Assembly (NCBI GenBank): GCA_041399205.1 | Contig: JAWKTK010000004.1 | Location: 1-64,000, forward strand | Source: JAGQOZ01 sp041399205 | GTDB lineage: Bacteria > Planctomycetota > Planctomycetia > Pirellulales > Pirellulaceae | DNA: 64,000 bases | Direction of reading: 5' to 3' | Part shown: one piece after another, positions 27,640 through 37,065 of the stretch | Layout of the letters: the number at the start of each line of letters is the position of its first letter | Position numbering within the stretch: the first letter of the stretch is position 1 | Notes under the pieces: generated by a model | The model's input: only the letters and a program-made list of their open reading frames with translations | Databases searched by the model: none | What the model was told of the DNA's origin: nothing | Translations under genes and position numbers: made by a program

Positions 27640-28410
27640 TTACGTTCTGCGAAACAATCGCCTTCTTTGCATGACGACCAACATTCCAATCGCCATAAAT
27701 CCGACCGGAAATGATGGTTCGGGGACTGCTCGAAACGAGATGTCATCAAAGCTGGCGTCGACTCGCTGTGGCGACGTCCAGCCAGTCGAAATCCAGGCGG
27801 CAACGCCAAACGTGCCGATAGGGAACGGGTCGTCTAGCTGGTAGGTCTGTTGCGGGGCGTTCGGTTCGTCGGTACCGACTCGCCAAGCCTTCAACGACAA
27901 CGTGCTATCCACCTTTCCAGCTTCCAGCCACCATTCATCACCGGCGTTGAACGACGGGATTTGTTCGCTGGGGACTGAAAGGAATGTACAGTCGGTGTCA
28001 CTGTGGCATTCCCAAAAGCCGAAACTACCGTCTTGGCTGGACCCGTTGAAGAGATAGGATCGACCGAGATTCTCTAGCGATTGAAGAAAAACCGCCGGAG
28101 ATGTACCAGGTGTGTTCGCAGTGATACGCAGCCGCAAATAGCCGTCCCCGATGTTGCTGACATTCGACGCAACGGATTCGACTGCCCCTAGATCACCAAC
28201 GGCAATTTGTGTTCGTGACGAAATTCGATATTTACCGTCGCTGATTTCCCAAACTCCCTCATATCCAAAATTCTCTTCATGTTTCCAACCGTCATCGTTG
28301 CCGTCGGAAAAGTCGTCGAAGAAGATTTGTTGTGCCGAAACGGTGTTGGCGCTATTCAACACGAGCGAAACGAAAATGGAAAGCAGTGTGAAAATGGTTG
28401 ATCGAATCAT
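27640..28410 (-). CDS. PEP-CTERM sorting-signal protein
   Basis: 256 residues with a signal peptide (MIRSTIFTLLSIFVSLVLNS) and a C-terminal sorting signal: VPEPSFP, a hydrophobic helix (VGFMAIGMLVVM) and a basic tail (QRRRLFRR). The mature domain is a beta-sandwich like laminin-G or concanavalin folds: FFDDFSDGNDDGWKHEENFG at the start and RVDASFDDISFRAVPEP at the end. PEP-CTERM proteins are processed by an exosortase and put on the surface or in the matrix; the exosortase is not in this window. The gene follows the kinase gene by 80 bases in the same direction. Confidence 0.85.
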   Translation of the reverse strand: MIRSTIFTLLSIFVSLVLNSANTVSAQQIFFDDFSDGNDDGWKHEENFGYEGVWEISDGKYRISSRTQIAVGDLGAVESVASNVSNIGDGYLRLRITANTPGTSPAVFLQSLENLGRSYLFNGSSQDGSFGFWECHSDTDCTFLSVPSEQIPSFNAGDEWWLEAGKVDSTLSLKAWRVGTDEPNAPQQTYQLDDPFPIGTFGVAAWISTGWTSPQRVDASFDDISFRAVPEPSFPVGFMAIGMLVVMQRRRLFRRT

Positions 28411-28490
28411 GGAATACCTCTAGTTAAAATTGCGACGGAAAGGAAAGCTTTTTACAATAAGTACATGTCTGTCTTGCGGGGGTATTCCGG

Positions 28491-31400
28491 CTAGCGTTCC
28501 TCCTTGGCAGTAGAGCTAAATTCGGACGCTTTTTGCATGAGGCTTGCGAGCGTTTCGTGTTCTTTTTGCGGGATCCAATCGCCGTGATAGGCGTAGACTT
28601 TTTCGGCTTCAATTAACATTGGCTGGATATCGCTCGTGCTTCGTTGCTGTCTTAGCAGCATCTCTGCAAGTCGAATCCGAGTGAACGCTCGCTCGGGATG
28701 ATATTCCGGTAGTGACTCGTCGCGATGTCGGACATCGTCGCGGAGAATCTGTTCAAGTCGAACGATGTCGCCTGAATCAGTAAGCCGTTGCACAAGCAAT
28801 TCCGGAATCCATTCGCAGTCAAATGATTCGAAAGTTCCAGGACGGAATTGGTTTGCCTTTACCAGAAGGTCGATGTATTCACCCTTGTCGCCACGATGCT
28901 CTTGAATCAGTGCCAGGGCAGTTGTGTATAGGACATTGAAGATATATCGTTCGTCGCCCTTGACGAGACGCTTGATCTGGGAACTCATGGTTTCAAGTGA
29001 GCCCGATTCGACTGCATTCCAATTTCCGGACTTGGCGAGTGCATGGACCAACAACGCCACCGAATGCGTGTCGTGTTTTTGAGCTTCCAGTAACTCTGGA
29101 ATCAGCATCTCATAGACTGCTTTCGCCTCTGCTGGTTTTCCTGCAGCTTCGAGTATCGTGGCAAGTTCAAACCGGATCCAAAGGCGAGTGGTCGTGCCGT
29201 GTTTCGGGCTTAGTTCGACTCCTCTTTCCAACAAAGGAATTGCCGCTGAAAAGTTTCTGGCAGCTGATCTGGACCTAGCCTTAACCGTTGGATTCCAAGG
29301 TTCATCGGGATAGGCTTGATCGTACAGATCGCTCGCCTCTCGCAATTTGCCAGCCATTCTGAGCCGTTGAGCTGCTTCGTCGGCGCAGTCCTGCTGCGTG
29401 CGTTTCGGTAGTTTCTTGATCAATGCCTCAATTTCAGAAGCCCTTTGATCGGCACGAAGCTGCAATTGCATGCCCCAGATGTGCCCGACGCATACAGCAT
29501 TCTTGTCATGGATCAATGGCCAGTGTGCGATGACCTCATCGGCCATGCGATTGGCCTTTGCTTCGAAGCCGGGAACGACGCCCTTGGCCCACATGTCGTC
29601 AACTTCCGATTCCAGTACCTTGACAAGGTAGTCACCATTGGCTGCGTTGATCGCAAGGCCTCGCGCCTCATTGACCAATTGATCACGGCGTTCACCGTTT
29701 TCAAGCTTTCTTGAGAGCAGTATCGCCGCGATCTGATCTTCAACATTTCCAAATTGTTTTCCGTAAGCAACGGCTTCGTTGGCTAATTCTTTCGCACCAG
29801 CTAAATCGTTGTGAAAGTATTCGAGGTGGCCCGCTAGGTCTTGGAATGGATTTGATTCAAGTCGCGACTTCTCCACGTCGGTCAAGCCTCGTGTTAGCTC
29901 GCATGCCTTCTCGAGCTTCGTTCGTGCCGAAACCGCTTTATCCCAGGCAAGTTTGAAACCAAGATGTCTATAGATGTCGATTTGCAGCAACTTCGATGCG
30001 GACGTGTCGTCCAAACAGGTTAGGGCTTCTTCGAGGCATGGAACCGCATTCACGTTCCAAGATGTCGCCCTGCGATGTAGGAAAGACGCCAGCTCCAGCG
30101 ATTTTGGCGGATAAGTGTCGCGGGCAACTTTCTCAGCAATCTGATATTGCTGACCTTCTTCTTCGCTCATCGCGAACCGTGCGAAAGCCTTTGCCAAGGT
30201 CATTCGAATTTCGATTTCGACGCGTCGGTCCTCCAGTTCAACTGAGTTCAAGTCAGCGGCGAATTTGCTCAATAGATCGCTGACTTTGACCTCCGTGCCT
30301 TTTTCCGGATCTGGCCCGGCCTTTGTGAGCAGAGACTCCAACACGTCGAGAGTCGATTGTGCTCGCTTCGCAGCTTGCTCAGCGATGACGACCTGTTGTT
30401 TGAGTTGGGCCGCGTTTTCTTGCGCAATCACTCGCTGCTGGTCGGCCACTTCGCGTTGTTCATCCGCTATCTGGCGTTGTTGATTTTCGTTCGCCCAGGC
30501 GATGGTCGTGAACACGATGCCAATCAGCAGAGACGATGCGATGGCGGCGAACGTGCCGACTGCAACTCGATTTCGCTGGTACAGTTTCTTCAGTTGATAG
30601 ACAAACGACGGCGGACTCGCTTTGATCGGTTCGTTGGCAAGATGGCGGTCGATGTCGCGACTTAAATCGCTGGCCGTTTCATAGCGACGGTTGCGATCTT
30701 TCTCCAAGCTCTTCATCACGATCCAGTCCAGATCTCCAGCGACTGACTGGCGCAAGGCATGCGGTTGTAGCGAACGTTTCCCAGCGACCAAGGTTGCCGC
30801 ATTGTTCTTTAACGTGCTGAGCACCGTCGATGGCTTGATTGGTTCTTGTTCGCGAATGATGCGACGCATGCCGTCAAAGCCGGCTTCGCGAAGCGTGTCG
30901 GCGTCGAAGGGCGGCTGACCGGTCAACAGTTCGTACAGCAAGACGCCCAGCGAATAGACGTCGCTGCGAGTGTCCACGTCCAGACCGCTCATTTCGGCCT
31001 GTTCGGGACTCATGTATTGCGGCGTACCGACAATTTGGCCGTACCGAGTGAACAAGGTCTTTTCTGTCAGCGGCTGGCTCAGTGCTTTGGAAACGCCAAA
31101 GTCAATCACCTTCGGCACGGGGACTCCGTCATGCAGCGTGACCATCACGTTGTTTGGCTTTAGATCACGATGGATGACTCCCTTTTGGTGAGCATGCTGG
31201 ATCGCGCGACAAACTTGCTGGAATAGTTCCAGCCGCCCACGAGTCCCCAGACGATTGGCATCGCAGTATTCGGTGATCGATGCTCCTTTGACCAACTCCA
31301 TCACGAAATACGGCCGTCCCGTTTCCGTTGTTCCGGCATCCAAGACTTTGGCGATGTTCGGATGGTCCATCATCGCCAACGCTTGACGTTCTGCTTCGAA

Positions 31401-31781
31401 ACGAGCGACCACTTCCTTGGAATCCATTCCGGGCTTGATGATTTTCAAGGCGACTCGGCGGCGAACCGGCGACGTCTGTTCGGCCATGAACACCAGCCCG
31501 AATCCACCTTCGCCCAACTTTTCCAGCAGTTTATAACGCCCGATTGTCGAACCTTCGCGTTCCAAAACGTCAAAGTCGGGTGTCGCGGTCAGAGCGTCTA
31601 CGGGAGCTTGCAAGAACGAATCGGGAGCCTGGTGCGCGGCAATCAACAGCTCCACTTCTTGACGCAACGCCGAGTCGCCTCCGCAGGCATTATCAAGAAA
31701 GGCATCGCGTTTGGCTCCGGACGCTGCTTGGATCGCTTGAAAAAATATCGATTCGACTTTATTTCGTGCTTGCGTCTGCAT
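28491..31781 (-). CDS. Ser/Thr protein kinase with membrane span and TPR-like C-terminus
   Basis: 1096 residues from the ATG at 31781. After a helical N-terminal segment of about 75 residues, typical of planctomycete kinases, the Hanks-type kinase domain has LGEGGFGLVF, VALKIIKPG, VIHRDLKPNNVM, VIDFGVSKAL and TPQYMSPEQAEM, so all catalytic residues are present. A membrane helix follows near residue 415-435 (AAIASSLLIGIVFTTIAWA), then a short coiled coil (QRQIADEQREVADQQRVIAQ). The last 600 residues are TPR-like helices (for example PAEAKAVYEMLIPELLEAQK). It would phosphorylate cytoplasmic targets in response to a signal read outside. The upstream start at 31814 is less likely. Confidence 0.95.
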   Translation of the reverse strand: MQTQARNKVESIFFQAIQAASGAKRDAFLDNACGGDSALRQEVELLIAAHQAPDSFLQAPVDALTATPDFDVLEREGSTIGRYKLLEKLGEGGFGLVFMAEQTSPVRRRVALKIIKPGMDSKEVVARFEAERQALAMMDHPNIAKVLDAGTTETGRPYFVMELVKGASITEYCDANRLGTRGRLELFQQVCRAIQHAHQKGVIHRDLKPNNVMVTLHDGVPVPKVIDFGVSKALSQPLTEKTLFTRYGQIVGTPQYMSPEQAEMSGLDVDTRSDVYSLGVLLYELLTGQPPFDADTLREAGFDGMRRIIREQEPIKPSTVLSTLKNNAATLVAGKRSLQPHALRQSVAGDLDWIVMKSLEKDRNRRYETASDLSRDIDRHLANEPIKASPPSFVYQLKKLYQRNRVAVGTFAAIASSLLIGIVFTTIAWANENQQRQIADEQREVADQQRVIAQENAAQLKQQVVIAEQAAKRAQSTLDVLESLLTKAGPDPEKGTEVKVSDLLSKFAADLNSVELEDRRVEIEIRMTLAKAFARFAMSEEEGQQYQIAEKVARDTYPPKSLELASFLHRRATSWNVNAVPCLEEALTCLDDTSASKLLQIDIYRHLGFKLAWDKAVSARTKLEKACELTRGLTDVEKSRLESNPFQDLAGHLEYFHNDLAGAKELANEAVAYGKQFGNVEDQIAAILLSRKLENGERRDQLVNEARGLAINAANGDYLVKVLESEVDDMWAKGVVPGFEAKANRMADEVIAHWPLIHDKNAVCVGHIWGMQLQLRADQRASEIEALIKKLPKRTQQDCADEAAQRLRMAGKLREASDLYDQAYPDEPWNPTVKARSRSAARNFSAAIPLLERGVELSPKHGTTTRLWIRFELATILEAAGKPAEAKAVYEMLIPELLEAQKHDTHSVALLVHALAKSGNWNAVESGSLETMSSQIKRLVKGDERYIFNVLYTTALALIQEHRGDKGEYIDLLVKANQFRPGTFESFDCEWIPELLVQRLTDSGDIVRLEQILRDDVRHRDESLPEYHPERAFTRIRLAEMLLRQQRSTSDIQPMLIEAEKVYAYHGDWIPQKEHETLASLMQKASEFSSTAKEER

Positions 31782-31860
31782 CGTAATCCTCGCGAAAAAC
31801 TGCTGGAAAACCATAATTTCCTACCGACTTCGGGGCTCGCATAGTAGTGCGAGAAGATTC

Positions 31861-32130
31861 TTGAAATACCTCACTGATTTTTTGAAAAACTTGGAAATAT
31901 CTCGTTACCGCCTCGATGCAAGATGTGCTGAAGGCGGGATCGTAGAATACTGGGCCACAATCCAGGTGGGCGAATCAACGTTGGAATTCTGCTTATTCGA
32001 ATCAGACGGACCATTCGGTAGACTCGTTCTATTCTTTGCGCGGCGAACGAAACTTGGCGCCCCACTTGCTTTTTTGCTAGCGGAGGATGGCTGCCAGGTT
32101 CGATGCGACGATGGTGTAGTTCGAATTTGA
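31861..32130 (+). CDS. Possible small hypothetical protein
   Basis: An open frame of 89 residues begins with TTG at 31861; no ATG or GTG gives a longer protein. It reads LEISRYRLDARCAEGGIVEY, then ESTLEFCLFESDGPFGRLVL and FFARRTKLGAPLAFLLAEDG, which looks protein-like. It lies between the divergent kinase start and tusA. The weak start and lack of any known motif leave it uncertain. Confidence 0.3.
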   Translation: MKYLTDFLKNLEISRYRLDARCAEGGIVEYWATIQVGESTLEFCLFESDGPFGRLVLFFARRTKLGAPLAFLLAEDGCQVRCDDGVVRI

Positions 32131-32160
32131 CCGCATGATCAGGGAATAGCGAGTCACCTT

Positions 32161-32394
32161 ATGACCCACTTTCAATTAAATTGTGAAGGCATGAACTGCC
32201 CGATGCCCATTGTGGAACTGACCAAAGCCGCTCGATCACTGGAGGTTGGGCAGAAAATTGAAGTCACCGCCACTGACTTGGCGTTTAAGCCTGACTTAGA
32301 AGCGTGGGCCCGACGCATGGGACATACGATCGAGCAATTTGATGAAGCGGACGACAAATCGCACGCGATCATCTGTCTGGGCAGTAAAAAATAA
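32161..32394 (+). CDS. tusA: TusA family sulfur carrier
   Basis: 77 residues: MTHFQLNCEGMNCPMPIVEL holds the conserved C-P-x-P with the sulfur-binding cysteine at position 13. It is followed by the usual helix KAARSLEVGQKIEVTATDLA and the second half DLEAWARRMGHTIEQFDEAD, ending with a strand HAIICLGSK. Length fits the family. TusA proteins pass persulfide sulfur to other proteins, often DsrE-type ones; a DsrE-like gene follows 15 bases later, so the two are probably co-translated. In this context sulfur trafficking is more likely than tRNA thiolation, but this is inference. Confidence 0.85.
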   Translation: MTHFQLNCEGMNCPMPIVELTKAARSLEVGQKIEVTATDLAFKPDLEAWARRMGHTIEQFDEADDKSHAIICLGSKK

Positions 32395-32409
32395 TCAACG
32401 AGATTGATC

Positions 32410-32799
32410 ATGTCTGAAGATTTGAAGAATGTAGTGGTCATTCTAACTGTCGGTAAATCCGATGGTGGCAAAGCTGCAACGATGGCTTTTTCGTGTGGCA
32501 TGTCGGCCATTGCGATGGGACACAACGCCGTTGTTTTTTTGACCAGCGACGGAGCGGTTTGGGGTTACCAAGGCAGTGCCGATGGAACTCAAGTCCAAGG
32601 ATTTTTGCCGCTGCGTGAATTGATTTCGCAATACCTGGAACAGGGCGGTCGGATCATATTGTGTTCTGTGTGTCATCGGACGTGCAGTGTTGGCAGTCCT
32701 GACCTGCCGCCGGTAGCGGAAATGGTACCCGAAACAGAGATTGGCGGATTCGCCACTATTTTGGAACTCGCCATGAACGGCATGTCCGTCACCTTTTAA
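32410..32799 (+). CDS. DsrE family protein
   Basis: 129 residues from the ATG at 32410. The Rossmann-like DsrE fold shows in VVVILTVGKSDGGKAATMAF, SCGMSAIAMGHNAVVFLTSD and GFLPLRELISQYLEQGGRII. A cysteine-rich loop LCSVCHRTCSVG follows where DsrE proteins carry their active cysteine. The TTG at 32404 is an alternative start without support. Such proteins accept sulfur from TusA. The gene follows tusA and is followed 29 bases later by a FadL-type porin. Confidence 0.8.
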   Translation: MSEDLKNVVVILTVGKSDGGKAATMAFSCGMSAIAMGHNAVVFLTSDGAVWGYQGSADGTQVQGFLPLRELISQYLEQGGRIILCSVCHRTCSVGSPDLPPVAEMVPETEIGGFATILELAMNGMSVTF

Positions 32800-32828
32800 C
32801 AAAAAACGTTCGCCTTCTAACCGATGTC

Positions 32829-34157
32829 ATGGGACCACGGATGAGTCACCTTCGTCAAGCAATCTTTGGATGGTTATTGCTGCAAAGTATGGGCGCTCTG
32901 GCCACGGCACAGACGGGACACGTGCTGGATGCCATAGGACCAGTCAACCAATCCATGGGTGGTGCGGGAACGGGGTTGCCGCTGGATGCCATTGGCGCGG
33001 TTCATCACAACCCAGCGTCCATCTGTGGTTTGCCCTCGTCCGAAGTTTCGTTTGGGTTCATGGGTTTTGCGTCGGACACGCAACTGAGTTCGGAAATTGA
33101 TGCGAACGCATTTGGCCCAAATTTTCCAGCGACGAATCTCGCTGGTTCCACGAAATCGGATTCGGATATTTCGCCCATTCCCAGCATTGCACTGGTCCAC
33201 AAGCGACCTGATTCTCCGTGGGTCATTGGACTGGGAGGCGTTGCTATTGGAGGCTTTGGCGTCGATCTCCCGGCCACTTCCGCCAACCCCATTCTTTCTC
33301 CGCAACCAGCACAAGGCGGCTGGGGATTTGGGAGGCATTTATTCTCAGTTTCAGCTAATGCAATTCAGCCCCACGGTGGCTCGGAAGCTTTGCAAACGGT
33401 TGGTCGGTGGGCTTTGCTCCGACATTCAATTCTGGGCCCTGCTGAGCATTGCTCCATTTAGTCTGGCGAATCCCAATTTGGACGGCAGCCATCCATCCGG
33501 TGCGCATGCCGACGCAGCCTGGGGAATGGGCTTTCCAATTAGAGCTTACTTTCAAATGTGTGTATCACCCTGAGCTTTGGTTTTTCGTACAAGAGCCCGC
33601 AATGGTTTGACGATTTCAAGGTCAATTCCGTCGACAATCTTGGTCAGTATCGGCAAGTCACGGGCAAACTGGATTACCCGTCCATTATCGCGCTGGGACT
33701 GGGCTATCACGGCATTGCACGAACCAAGTTGGCGGTGGACGTTCGTTACATTGATTACGAAAACACCGATGGCTTTGAACCGGCCAGATTTGCGGCCGAC
33801 GGATCTGTGACTGGCTTTGGTTGGTCAAGCATTTGGGTGGTGGCAACCGGCGTCGAATTCGCATTGACCGAATCCTGGCGCTGGCGGTTCTGTTATACGT
33901 TTAATCAGTCGCCTATCGATCATTCGACCATGTTCTACAGTTCGCCTTCTCCCGCTCTAACGCAACATCATCTGAGCACCGGTTTCAGCGTCGACACTCC
34001 TGGCGGTTGGACGTGCCACATGGCGTACCACCACGGCTTCAAGAATTCCGTTTCTGGAAATTGGTGGCATCCTAGCTTGGGGCAAGTCCCCGGAACTCGC
34101 GTGACTGGTTCACTAGCCACACACGGTTTGCTGGGCGGGGTTAGCCGACGGTTTTAG
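32829..34157 (+). CDS. FadL/OMPP1-type outer-membrane transport protein, several frameshifts
   Basis: The protein begins MGPRMSHLRQAIFGWLLL with a signal peptide. The FadL hallmark follows: VNQSMGGAGTGLPLDAIGAV, HHNPASICGLPSSEVSFGF. Three frames are needed in the middle (33330-33580), with fragments YSQFQLMQFSPTVARKL, SVGFAPTFN and SIAPFSLANPNLDGSHPS. From 33585 to the stop at 34157 one frame holds, with beta-strands such as SIIALGLGYHGIARTKLAVD, VRYIDYENTDG and WWHPSLGQVPGTRVTGSLAT. The whole, about 440 residues, fits a 14-strand FadL barrel for hydrophobic compounds. Because at least three shifts fall within 250 bases, a true pseudogene is a real alternative. Confidence 0.75.
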
Positions 34158-34254
34158 GGACCGCGTCGACGAGTTCCGCAACCGCTTGGGGCTGTTCGCA
34201 TGTTACAGGATCACGAAGCTGGGCAGGAGAATTTCGGATTTGCGCGCGACGGAA

Positions 34255-37032
34255 TCAACAAGCGCCTTGAGTTTCCGTTAGCCAATTTACATAATCTTCT
34301 GCGGTCATAGGTCGTCCGATCAGGTACCCTTGCAGCACGTCGCAGCCGACATCTCTTAAGACATCCGCTTGGGCGGCGGTTTCCACTCCTTCTGCAACCA
34401 CGGACAAACCGAGTCCCGTTCCCAGCGAAACGATCGAGCGCACAATGGCTTCAGAATGTGGGTCGTTGGTTAAGTCTCGAATGAAGGACAAGTCGATCTT
34501 CAGTGTATGAATACGAAACGTCTTGAGATAGCTTAGCGACGAATAACCTGTACCAAAGTCATCAATGGCAATCCGGAATCCAAGCGATGCCAAGCGTTCG
34601 ATGACGGTGGTGGCGTGGGTCACATCGTCCATCATCGCGTGTTCCGTGATTTCCAGTTCGAACCATTCGGCCTTGGCTCCGGTTCGCTCCAAAATGGCTA
34701 GCAGTTGCTCGGTGAACCGAGGATGACGCAATTGGTGCGGCGAAACGTTGACAGCGACGTTCGGCAAGACTCCCTTGGCATGCCAATGACACGCTTGTTG
34801 CGCAGCCAACAGAAACACCAATTCTCCCAAGGGCAGAATCAGGCCGGTCTGTTCAGCCACGGGAATAAAGTCACTGGGTGGGATGTTTTTTCCGTCTCGA
34901 GTTTTCCAGCGAACCAGTGCTTCACACCCAATGGGGCGACCATCCGTAGCGTGTATTTTCGGTTGGAATAAAAGCCAAATCTCGTTGTCCACCATCGCTC
35001 GACGCAAGTTTGTCTGCACTTGATGGCGGAACGTAACACTGTCTTGCAGGTCTGGCGTAAACACGCACACTCGGTTCTTGCCACTGGCCTTTGCAGAATA
35101 CATGGCAATATCGGCGTTGCACATTAATGCATCGACATCATGGCCGTGGTCAGGGAACCGAGTGACACCGATACTGATTCCGACAATCGCTTCCGAATCG
35201 TCCAGTTTAAATGGTTCGCGAAACGTGGTTAGCAAGTGGTCAAGTACTTGCTGCACGGAATCCGCTTGGGCGTCTTCATGGGGCATGATAACGGCGAATT
35301 CGTCACCACCGAACCGAGCGATAAACGCATTGCAACCAACGGCTTGTTGTATCCTTCGTCCCACCGCTTGCAATAGTTGGTCTCCCGCGGAATGCCCGGT
35401 CGAATCGTTGACGTGCTTGAAATCGTCCAGATCCAGAAAGCAAATGGTGACTCGTGTGTTGCCATCGGATTCATCCACGATTCGCTGCAAATATTCGCGA
35501 AAAAAACGCCGATTCGGCAAGTTGGTCAGGTTGTCAAACAGCGCTTGGTGGCGGAGCTTTTCCTGAGTGCGTTCCAGTTCGGTAATGTCAGACACCAGTG
35601 CAATGACTCGAGTTGCTCGTTCATCCACTTTGTCATCCCGATCCGACGAAGGACTCAACGAAATCCAATACGTACGTTCCACGCCGTCCGTGCGAACCAT
35701 GGCCTTCCCGGACCAAGGAGCACCACCGGCCACTTTGTTTAGAATCGAATCGAACCCGTCAAGATCAAACCGAGCGGCATCCGTCAGCGTTTTGCCGATG
35801 GGCGTCGCTTCACGTTCTGAAAACATGGACACGAACGCTGGGTTTGCTTCGCGAATGACGCCTCCGGCCGACAGAATGGCCACTCCTTCCGATGCGCCTT
35901 TGAAGACGCTGGCCAGCAGACGCAATCGAGTTTCACGGCGTCGGTCTTCCGTGATATCGCGTGAGGTGGCCACCACATAACGGTCTCCGGTGCTGGAATC
36001 TTGGAAGATTGACCGCTTAATGGACACAATATTTCGCTTGCCAGAATAGTCACGACATTCGTGTTCGATCGGTCGACATTCACCGGTCCCCAAGATCTCT
36101 TTTTCAATTTCTGCCATGCGCTGCGCCAGTCCGCTTGGCACGACGGACTGTACAAATTGGCCGACCACTTGATCTCGATGAACACCGTGTGCCGTACAGA
36201 ACGCGTCATTTGCAACAACAAGTTCGTCATCTTTGGAGGTTACGAACAGTTGATCTGGAACCGCATTGATAATGTTGTCCAGGAAATCGCGATGACGCCG
36301 CAGTTCGACTTCAAAACGCTTCCGCGCCGTGATGTCACGAACCACCATCAAAACATGCGCGGACTCTTTCATGTCAAACGCGCTCATCGTCAATTCAGCC
36401 CAAAAGGGTTCGTCTGATTGATGACGCGGCAAGATCATTTCCAGTGCCTGGACGCCTTCCAGAGCTACTCGGTCATACAGGGCGTGAATACGTTGAGAAA
36501 GGGACTGGCCTTCAGCGTCGGTAGCAAAATCGAACGCAGCAGGCCAGCCTCCCAAGACCTCGGAGCGTTCGCAATCCAATAGTTCCAACAGGTTGTCGTT
36601 ACACGCAATGCACATGCGATTGCTGAGCACCATCACGCCATCGTGAGTTCGCTCGAAGATAGTGTCGGCCAGTCGCTGCGTGTCACCGGCGGCTTCTTCG
36701 GCAGCGGTTCTGGCATCATGAAGGTGCTGCTTGGTTCGCTCTAATTCGTCGATTATTTCTGCAGAATGGACGATGGCATCTGCCTGAGCGCGCGCCATGG
36801 CGGTGGACTGTTCCGAGAGCGATTGCAGCTGCCGGTCTCGTTCGGAAATCGCTAGCTTCATTTGCCGAAGTGCTTCGTCAGTTTCTGACAAGACACGCAC
36901 GACATCCGCTTGGGCATGACCGCCGTCGGTTGTGGAATCAAATTGCGAAACCAGTTCATCAATGTGCCGCAGCAATCCGTCTACATTCGGTTCCGCAGCA
37001 CTAAGATGCGTGGGATCTGATGCATTGTGCAT
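34255..37032 (-). CDS. PAS-GGDEF-EAL cyclic-di-GMP regulator
   Basis: 925 residues from the ATG at 37032. A coiled coil (1-120) leads to three PAS-type sensor domains (about 125-245, 250-370, 375-490), then GGDEF (about 495-655) and EAL (about 670-915). The cyclase site is intact (ARFGGDEFAVI), with DLDDFKHVND upstream. The phosphodiesterase site also looks intact: CEALVRW, NVSPHQLRHP, ELEITEHAMMDD, IAIDDFGTGYSSLSYLK, KIDLSFI and VVAEGVET. So it may both make and break c-di-GMP. There is no membrane helix, so it is cytoplasmic. It follows the DsrE2 gene in the same direction by about 30 bases, linking the sensor to sulfur or redox state by context only. Confidence 0.95.
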   Translation of the reverse strand: MHNASDPTHLSAAEPNVDGLLRHIDELVSQFDSTTDGGHAQADVVRVLSETDEALRQMKLAISERDRQLQSLSEQSTAMARAQADAIVHSAEIIDELERTKQHLHDARTAAEEAAGDTQRLADTIFERTHDGVMVLSNRMCIACNDNLLELLDCERSEVLGGWPAAFDFATDAEGQSLSQRIHALYDRVALEGVQALEMILPRHQSDEPFWAELTMSAFDMKESAHVLMVVRDITARKRFEVELRRHRDFLDNIINAVPDQLFVTSKDDELVVANDAFCTAHGVHRDQVVGQFVQSVVPSGLAQRMAEIEKEILGTGECRPIEHECRDYSGKRNIVSIKRSIFQDSSTGDRYVVATSRDITEDRRRETRLRLLASVFKGASEGVAILSAGGVIREANPAFVSMFSEREATPIGKTLTDAARFDLDGFDSILNKVAGGAPWSGKAMVRTDGVERTYWISLSPSSDRDDKVDERATRVIALVSDITELERTQEKLRHQALFDNLTNLPNRRFFREYLQRIVDESDGNTRVTICFLDLDDFKHVNDSTGHSAGDQLLQAVGRRIQQAVGCNAFIARFGGDEFAVIMPHEDAQADSVQQVLDHLLTTFREPFKLDDSEAIVGISIGVTRFPDHGHDVDALMCNADIAMYSAKASGKNRVCVFTPDLQDSVTFRHQVQTNLRRAMVDNEIWLLFQPKIHATDGRPIGCEALVRWKTRDGKNIPPSDFIPVAEQTGLILPLGELVFLLAAQQACHWHAKGVLPNVAVNVSPHQLRHPRFTEQLLAILERTGAKAEWFELEITEHAMMDDVTHATTVIERLASLGFRIAIDDFGTGYSSLSYLKTFRIHTLKIDLSFIRDLTNDPHSEAIVRSIVSLGTGLGLSVVAEGVETAAQADVLRDVGCDVLQGYLIGRPMTAEDYVNWLTETQGAC

Positions 37033-37065
37033 TTTCAATTTGTAGCCCTTCGTTCGACTACCGCG

